From: DATJLY01 sp035518375
Lineage (GTDB): Bacteria > Pseudomonadota > Alphaproteobacteria > ATCC43930 > CGMCC-115725
Reading direction: 5' to 3'
DNA: 64,000 bases
NCBI GenBank assembly: GCA_035518375.1
Contig: DATIXQ010000023.1
Coordinates: forward strand, 47,769-111,768
The notes under the pieces were generated by a model, which saw nothing but the letters and a program-made list of their open reading frames with translations, did not search any database and was not told where the DNA came from. The position numbers and the translations under genes were made by a program. Below, one piece after another: positions 50,308 to 59,300 of the stretch. Numbering within the stretch: position 1 is the first letter of the stretch; each line of letters begins with the position of its first letter.

Positions 50308-53300
50308 CTTCGTTTCCGGTGTCGAGCCGGTCGATGTCGAGAGGATCGAGCGGCACCGGCAAAGTCAGGATGTCGAGATTGCTGGTCGATGGCGGAACCA
50401 CGGGGACGAGGATCGGCTCGACGACGCAGGCAGGACTCCCGATAGCACAGGAGTTGAAGCGAGCGGAATTGTCGGGACCTCCTGCGCGTACGGCGAGGAT
50501 CGCGGCAAACTCGCTTGAGTCGCCTGCGATCGAGCCGAATAGATCGATGATGTCGCCAGTCCCGCTAACACCCAGCCCGCCGACATTGACGGTACCGGTG
50601 ACGCTCGCCCCGGTCACCGAGATGAGGAGTGCCGAGCCCGAGGCTTCAAGACCGCCGAATTTAATGGACGGGCTGCCGCCGATTCCGGGACCTAGCGGAA
50701 GAGCGATCGCCTCGCTCGCGCTCGTCACCGTGATCGCGTCGAGTTGCGTCGCCGAAAGCCCCGTCGCGTCAATGACCAAGGAGGGCGCACCGGCGACGAT
50801 GAAGCTGCCAGTCTCGACGAAGCTGGCGGAGCCTAGGCCGATATGCCCGCTCGAGGTGTATGCGATGCCGCCCGCGACCGTCATAGTGCCGCTGGTGGCA
50901 ATGGCGACGGCGCCGTCCGCCACCGACACGCTGCCGACGAGCGAGAGATCACCGGTATTCTGCAGCACGAAGTCGCCGTCGCCGGTGGCGGTGAGCGAGA
51001 CGGTACCGAGGCTCGCAATCGAGTTCGACATCGTGAGGCTCGCGCTGCCACCGGCTGCGAGCGTCAGAACGTTGGTTGTGATGGCGCCGCCCGTTTGCAC
51101 GATCGGCGCGGTCGCGTCGAGCGCGAGCACGCCGCTGGCGGCGTTGAGCGTGATGGGTGCGGCGATGGTGATGCCCCCGCCCTTCACGCTGCCGCCCGCA
51201 TTTGCGAGCGTGACGTTACCGCCCGCGGGCGACGAGATCCCAGAGACGAGCGGCGTGGTGAAGAAGCCCGGCGTCGCCACATTGCCGATCGTGACCGCGG
51301 CTCCGTTCGTGCCGGGGCTCGCATCGCTCAGAAATACGCCGCCGCTGAATGTGGTCGCTGCCACCGTCATGGCGCCGGCATCGGAGGTAACAATTGGCGC
51401 GGCACTCGTGCCGATGCCGTTCTCGGCGATCAACGCAAGGTTCGTGCCGTCAAGATCGATGGTGCCGCCGCCCGCGATGATGGCGGCGCCCATACCATCG
51501 GCCTCAAGGAAAACGCTGCCGCCAGTGTCGCTCGAAAGGGTTATGTTGCTCGCAAGCACGATCGACCCGCCGCCGCTAGCGCCGCCAAGGTTCTGCAAGG
51601 CGACGGCGCCGCTCGTCGCGACCGTCAGGCCGGCAACCGGCGTCGATGCGAAGAAGGCGGGCGGCGCCAATGTGCCGATTGTGAGTGCGGCACCTGCTGG
51701 GGCCGGACTTGCGACACTCACGTACCAGCCGCCCGTTCCGGTAGCGCCCGCGATCGTTAGAGGGGAGGCATCAAGGACACGGAGCGGCACGCTGGACCTG
51801 CCGACGCCTGCGCCTGCCACCAGCGAAAGCCCGCCGCCGGCGAGGTCGATCGTGCTGCCGGACGAGACGATCCGCGCGCTCGCGCCGTCCGCTTCGAGAT
51901 AAACGCTGCCCGGTGACGCGCCGAGGTTGATCGAGCTTGCGAGTGTGATCGAGCCGCTCGCGTTCTGTAATGCGACGTCGCCGTCCACGGCGCTTGAAAG
52001 GCTCGCTAGCCCGCTCGCGCCGCTGGCGAAGAAGCCAGGAGCCCCCGCCGCGTGGCCCACCGTCACACCTTCTGCATCTGATGCCGCAAGGTAGATGCCG
52101 CCCGAGGTGGTCTCGGCTGCAAGCGTCAGCGCCGACGGATCGGAGATTTCGATGGCGCTCGTGCTCGTGCCGATTCCGGCGTTCGCGAAGAGCGACAGCG
52201 TGCCGCTACCACTAGGCTCGATTGCGCCGCCTGCGCCAATGATCGTCGAGCCGAGGCCGTCCGCCTCGAGGAATACATTACCGCCACCGGAGACCGCGTT
52301 CGCGAGCACGATCGAACCACCAATGAACACCCCGCCGGCGTTCTGCAAGGCGATATCGCCGCTTCCGACTGTGATCCCCGCGATCGTGGCGGAGCTGAAG
52401 AAGGTTGGCTCCACCAGGGCGCCGACGGTCACCGCGGCGCCCAAGAGCGAGGGGCTCGACGCACTCACGTACCAGCCGCCGGTCGCGGCCGCGCCCGCGA
52501 GGGTCAGCGGATCAATGTCGCTCACGCGGATCGGCTCTATCGCCGAGCCCACGCCGCGCGTGGCGACGAGCGACAGTCCGCCGCCCGAGAGCAGGATCGA
52601 ACCGCCCATTTGCGCGATCGTAGCCCCCGTCTTGTCTGACTCGAGAAACACGCTCCCGGCTGCTGATACGGCGTCAACGAGGACGATCGCGCCTCCGGTG
52701 GCGCTCGCGCCCGTCCCACCGGCGTCACGCAGCGCGATGTCGCCGCTTGCGGTCACGGTCACCCCGCTCACCGGCGCTGCGAGGAAGAAAGCGGGCGGCG
52801 TCAGCGAGCCGATTGTCAGTGATCCACCCGCGGGTGCCGTGTTGGACAGCTCGACGTAGAAGCCGCCGGTCACCGTCGCGCCCGCGAGCGTCAGGGCCGA
52901 TCCGTCGGTGATCTCAATGGGTGCTGCAGCGCTGCCGACGCCTGCACCGGCGACAAGCGACAGGCCGCCACCGGTGAGAGCGACGACACCGCCCGAGGCG
53001 ATGATCTGCCCGCCCGGCGCGCTTGCGTTGAGGAACACAACGCCTGTGGCGCCGATAGTGCTCGCCAGAGCGATGGAGCCGCCGCCGAGAAGGCCGCCGG
53101 TGTTCTTGAGCGCGATGGTGCCCCCCGCAAGATCGGTAATACCGGCGACCGCGCCGTGCTCGAAGAATTCGGGTTGTGGACCGGGCGCCCCTATTGTCAC
53201 CGCTGCGCCGAACAGCCCTGAGCTTGACGTGCTGACGTACCAGCCGCCCGCGCCGGCACCTCCGGCGAGGGTGAGCGTGCCGCCGCTCAGAACGTCGATG

Positions 53301-56300
53301 GGCGTGGCCGGCGCTCCCACCTGCCCGCTCGCCCAGAGCGACAGCCCGGCGCCCGAGGGGAGCGCGATTTCGCCGCCGCTCGTGACGATCTGCGCGCCAG
53401 CCGCGTCGGCTTCGAGGAAGACTTTGCCGGCGGAGGCGATCTTATCGGCAAGCACGATCAAGCCACCACTCGCCGAGCCGCCAGCATTCTCGATCCCCAC
53501 CGAGCCGCTACTGGCGGTTGCGACGCCCGACACCGAATTCGTCACGAACCAGTCGGGCGGGCTCACCGCGCCGATGGTGATCGCGGCGCCCGTCGTGGCG
53601 GGCCCCGCGGTGCTCACGAAGAAGCCGCCGGTGACCGTGCTGCCGGCAAGCGTGAGCGGCGATCCGTCGATGACGGCGACCGGCACTGCAGTCGTGCCGA
53701 CACCGGCGGCGGCGACAAGCGAAAGCTCACCCCCCGCGAGCCGAATCGCGGCGCCAGGCGCGCCAGTGATTGTCGCACCCGAGCCGTCGGCCTCGAGGAA
53801 CACATTGCCAGTCGCGTTGCCGGAGAGATTCAGATCTCGTGCCAGCGTGATCGGGCCCCCGGTCAGGGCACCGCCCGAATTCTCGATCGCCACATTGCCG
53901 CTCGTCGCGACCGCAACACCTTCGAGCGGGTCGCTCGCGAAGAAGCCGGGCGGCGACACGTCGCCAATGGCGAGTGCGGCGCCGTCGAGATCCGGGCTCG
54001 TCAGGCGCAGCGCGAAGCCGCCGGTCGAGGCCGCGCCCGCGACGGTCAACGGCGCCGCGTCGACCACGTCGATGGGCGTGCCCGCCGTGCCGACGCCCGC
54101 GGTCGCGACGAGCGACAGCTCCGATCCGCCGAGAGCGATTGCGTTGCCGCTCGACGTAATCGTCGCGCCGCTGCCATCGGCCTCGAGGAACACGTTGCCG
54201 GCTGCGCTGATGCCGCTGCCGAGCACGATCGAACCACCCGAGGTGCCGCCCGCGTTCTCCAAGCCGACATCGCCACTTGCTGTAGTCGAGATCCCATTGA
54301 CCGCTGTCGTGTCGAAGTACGCTGGCGGCGTCGCGGATCCTATTGTCACGGTCGCTCCCGCGCCGGAGCTCGAAGTCTTTACAAAGAATCCGCCGGAGGC
54401 GGTCTCGCCGGCTATGGTCAAGGGCGAGGCGTCGACGACTGCGATCGGCGTCGCGGAAGCCCCGACGCCGGCGCTGGCAACGAGCGATAGGACGCCGCCC
54501 GCGAGATCGATTGCGCCGCCCGAGGACGTGATCGCTCCGCTCACCCCGTCGGCCTCGAGATAGACGCTGCCGGTCTCGCCTTTCACGGGCGCTGCAAGCG
54601 CCAGCGGGCCAACCGTCTTGATGCCGATATCGCCCACCGCCGCCTCAGTCCCGTCGCTGCCGATCGCGCCGAATCCCGCGGGCGGTGGCGCCTGTGGGCC
54701 GAGCGTCGTTCCGAGCGCGTCAGTCGAGGCGATGTAGATGCCGCCTACCGTCGTTTTCGCCGAGAGCGTCAGAATGCCACCCTCACCCATCAGCGGGACG
54801 AATGCGCTTGGTCCCGGTGCGCCGATGCCGGCATTGGCAACGAGCGACACGTTACCGGCGCCACCAAGCGTGAGACTGCCGCCGGCTGAGATGATTGAAG
54901 CGCCAGCGCCGTCCGCCTCGAGGAAGATGTTGCTCGAACCGGATTGGAGCGTGGTCTCGACGAAGATCGAGCCTGCGCTAGCCTTGAGAGCGAGGGTACC
55001 GCCGCTCGTAATGTTGCCACTCTCGAAGATGTCTCCGGTGGCTGCCGTGACCGTGAGGCTGCCGCCGACCAAAGATCCGGCGAGCGTGGTGCCGAAGACC
55101 GAATCGTTGGTGATGCTTGCATTGCCTGACGCGCTTGCCGTGTCGAGGGCAATCGCGCCGAGAACATCGTTGCTCGCATTGTTCAGCGCGATAGATGCGC
55201 CGGTGCCGTCAGCTTCGATTTGCGCGCTGTTGGCTAAGATCGAACTCGACTGCGTGATGTTGCCGGTCTTCGCGTCAAGCGCGACATTCGTCGCGACTTC
55301 GACGCCGGCAAAGGACGACGTGATGGGGCTTGCGCCAGCGATGACGATCGCAGGGATCGAGAGTGAGACGCTGCCGATCGAGAAGCCGCTGGCATTGGTG
55401 AACGAGAGCGCGCCGAAGCCGATGTCTGCGGCGAGTACGCCGATGCTGTTGCCGGCATTCGTGAGAGAACTGTCGCCGTCCGCCGTGACAAGCAGGCTGC
55501 CGGTGCCGGTGCCGAGAGCGATGGAGCCGGTCGTCTCGGTCACGGCGCCAAAGGGAGCTGCCAGAATCGCGCCGGCGCCCGTGATGGTCTTCGCGATCGT
55601 GAGGTTGCCGAATTCGGAGACGAGGCCCACGTCGGCGCCCGCGCTGACGCCATTCTGGACGACCGTGCCCATGCCAGGAGCGGTCACCGACGCCGCGCCG
55701 ACGGTGAGGCCCGCTAGATCGGTGAATGCGATGCCGCCTATGGTCACGGCGGCGCCGAGGGTGCCGACGTTGTTCGCACCCTCGAGCGCGGAATCGCTGC
55801 CTGCGAGCACAACGAGGTCGCCCGCGCCGGCATTGGCGAGGACAACACCACCAGTCTCGTTGACACCGCCCGACGCGGCGCTCAGCAGCACGTTCGTGGC
55901 GACGACGTTCTCCGCGAGGGCGATGCTGCCGCTCGATGAGAGGAGACCCACGTCGCCGTTTGCGGTGACGGCGTTTAGCGTCACTGCGCCGAGCGCGGGC
56001 GGGCTGACGATCACCTCGTTGACCGAGAACGAACGCGAGTTGGTGAAGCCGAACCCGCCACCGGTTATATTCGCCGCGAGCACACTGACATTGTTCGCCG
56101 CGTTGAGCGCGGAACTCGCGCTGGCTTCGACGATGAGCCCTCCGCCGGTGACTGCGCCGCCCGATTCCGTGACGGCGCCGGCCGGCGCGTCGAGGAGGAC
56201 GTTGGCGCCCGATACGGCTTCCTTCAGCGTGAGTGCGCCCGCCGTCGCGATTAGGCCGACATCGCCTGTCGCCGCGACCCCGAAGGTACCGCCGAGTGCG

Positions 56301-59300
56301 GGCGAGTTCACGGTGACGCCGGCGTCGTACGGGGACGAGCCGGTATAGGCGAAGCCGCCACCGGTGATCGACGCGCCGATTCGCGCGTAGGAACCCGACA
56401 ATGCCTCGTCGCCGCTCATCACCAACACGAGACCGCTCGCCGTGATCGCGCCGGTGCCGCCGACCGAGGAAGTGTCGGACGCGAGCAGCAGGTTGTGGGT
56501 GCCGACATCGACGCCGTCAGTGAGCGTCAAACTGCCGCTGGTGACGACGAGTGCCACGTCGCTGGTGCTCGAGCCATCGCCGACACCGGTGTTGTTGGTA
56601 GCGTCGCTGATGCCAGGCGCGGACACCGAGACCGCGCCCACCGTGAGTGTGGCGCCGTTCTCAAGGGCGAAGCCCGTGCCATAGCGCGCCGCCAGAGTGC
56701 CGACATCGTTGGCGTTGGCGAGGTCGGCGCTCGCGCCGGCGCGCAGCAGCAGCCCGCCCGCCGTCACGGCACCTGTGCCGGTCTCGCTCACGGCACCCGC
56801 GGCGTGGAGCAGAAGGTTGGCGCTGCCAACGTTGATGGCGCGCGCGATGGCGATGTCGCCCGCGGCGGCCACGAGCGCACTGTCGCTGGTCGCGCTCACG
56901 CCGTTTTGGGTCGTCGCACCAGCCGACGCCGGGTTGACGGACGCAGCACCCACGGTGAAGCCGGAAGCATTGGTGAAGGCGAAGCCTCCGGCGGAGACGC
57001 GCGCACCGAGCAGGCCGATGGCGTTCGCTGCAGAATTGAGTGCGGTGTCGTTCGCCGCCCTGACGATGAGGTCTGTCGCGCCGACGCCACCACCCGACTC
57101 AATCACCGTGCCGGCCGTCGCACTCAACAGCACATTGGCGCCTGTCACATTCTGGTCGAGCGTCAAGTTGCCGGACGACGAGACGAGCCCGACATCGCCC
57201 GCGGCCGCCACCTTGTTCTGGGACGTCGTGCCGAGGGAAGCCGGATTCACGGACGCAGAGTTCACAGCAAGGCTACCGGCGCTAACGAATTCGAGGCCGC
57301 CCGCGGTCACGTCCGCTGCGACGACGCTGACGCCGTTCGCGGCGGCAAGCGCGGAATCGTTGGCCGCGAGCACAATGAGATCGCCCGCGCTCACCGCTCC
57401 GCCGGATTCAGTCACCGCGCCCGCCGTAGCACTCAGCAGCACGTTGGCGCCGCTCACGCCCTTGCTCAGCGTAATGTCGCCCGCCGAAGCGGTGAGGCCC
57501 ACATCGCCAAGTGCGCTGATCCCGTTCTGGGTCGTTGCGCTGCCGCTGCCGGGTGGGCTGACAGACGCGGTACCAACGGCAAGGCCGCTGGAATTCGAGA
57601 ATGCGAAGCCGCCCGCGGTCACGTCCGCTGCCAGAAGGCTCACGTTGTTGCCGCTTCCATTGAGCACGGAATCGTTCGCGGCAAGCACTATGAGATCGCC
57701 AGCGTCGAGTATGCCGCCAGATTGCGTGACCTGCCCCGCCGGGGCGCTTAATAGTACGTTCGCGCCCGACACGCTTTGATTGAGCGTCAATTTGCCGGAC
57801 GTTGCGACGAGCCCGATATCGCCGGTTGCCGCCACGACGCTCTGAGCCGTGGCGCTTTGGCCCGGCGGCGTGACCGACGCAGCGTCGACGGCGAAGCCAC
57901 TACCGTTGGTTAAGGCGAAGCCGCCGCTCGTCACGGCGGCCGCCACGGTGCTGATGCTGTTGCTGCCGTTGAGCGCGGAATCATTGGCCGCTAGCACGAT
58001 GAGATCGGCGGCCGTAACTCCGGCGCCAATTTCTGTGACGGCGCCCGCCGTGGCGCTCAACAGCACGTTGTCACCCAACACGCTCTGCGAGAGCGTCACG
58101 GTCCCCGATGTGGAAACGAGCCCGACATCGCCGCTCGCGGTGACGCCGTTCACCACGGCGGTGGTTACGCCGGGCGGGCTTATGGAGGCCGCGCCCGCTG
58201 CGAAACTGCCGGCATTGGTGAGGCCGAAGCCGGCGTTGGTGACGTCGGCGCCCAGCACGGCGATGCTGTTGGCACCGTTGAGCGCCGTCGCGAGCTTTGC
58301 CTTGACGACGAGATCCGTGGCGCTGACCGTGCCACCCGATTCGGTAACGGCACCGTTCGCGGCGCTCAACAGCACATCGGCGCCCGAAACACTTCCGGTG
58401 AGAGTCAGCGTGCCTGCTGTCGCCACGATCCCGACATCGCCGCTCGCCGTCACACCGCTCACCGCAGCGGTCGCGATGCCCGGCGGACTCACCGAGGCCG
58501 AGCCAACCACGAAGTCGCCGCCGTTCGTGAAGGCGAAGCCGCCAGAAGTTACATCCGCGGCGAGGACGCTGACGCTGTTGTCGCTCCCGTTGAGCGCGGA
58601 AGCGTTTGCCGCGAGCACGAGCAGGTCGGTCGCGGTGACCGAGCCGCCGGATTCCGTGACGGCTCCGCCGGCGGCGCTCAGCAGCACGTTGGCGCCGGTC
58701 ACCGTGTCGGAGACTACGATGTTGCCGGTCAGCGCAACGAGGCCAACATCGTCCGTTGCAGTCATGGCGGCGCCGATCGAGATCGCGGTTAAAGAGGCGG
58801 TGCCGCCGGCTTCAAGCGTGAGTCCTGCCGCGCCAGAGACTCTGCCGGCGACGGTGATACTGCCGCCCGCGCCATTGCTTTCGAGCGTGAGCGGAGCCAT
58901 GAACGAGAGTGTTGCCGCGTCGTCGACATCGATCACGCCTGTGCCATCGGCGCGACCAATTGTGATTGCTGTGAAGCCGCCACCGATGCCGCTGCCGCTG
59001 CCAAGATTGCGTAGGCTCGTGCCAGGGAGCGCGTAGGTTCCGATTGCTGAGCTGCCGACGGCGATGCTCGATCCGGCCGTGCTCGGCGAGAGCGTCAAAG
59101 CGCCGCCGCCCTCGACCGTGGCGGCGATGGTGATCGTTGCCGCGCTTAGCGTGATGTCGCCGGCGCTTGCGTTGCCGACCGCGCCGTTGACGGTGAGGAG
59201 CCCGGTTCCGCTCGCGCCTGAATCGGCGCTGAGGGTGATCGTCCCGGTTGCGCTCGCGCCGACAGTTGCCTCAATGTCGAGATTGCCCGAGGCGGAGAGC

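Noticed and set aside
47461..50445. A 994-codon plus-strand frame opposite the CHAT gene
   Set aside because: Extremely arginine-rich with no fold; the opposite strand has a lipobox, TPR-like helices and a complete CHAT dyad.
52908..56348. Long plus-strand open frames of 500 or more codons opposite tpsA (for example 52908-54563 and 54738-56348)
   Set aside because: They mirror the repeat structure of the minus-strand gene, are biased to alanine, proline and serine, and have no signal, domain or ribosome-binding site; they are shadows of a GC-rich repeat gene.
51132..58750. Regular repeats considered as a CRISPR array or satellite DNA
   Set aside because: Periods are about 310 and 380 bases, copies are diverged and all in one reading frame, so they are protein repeats.
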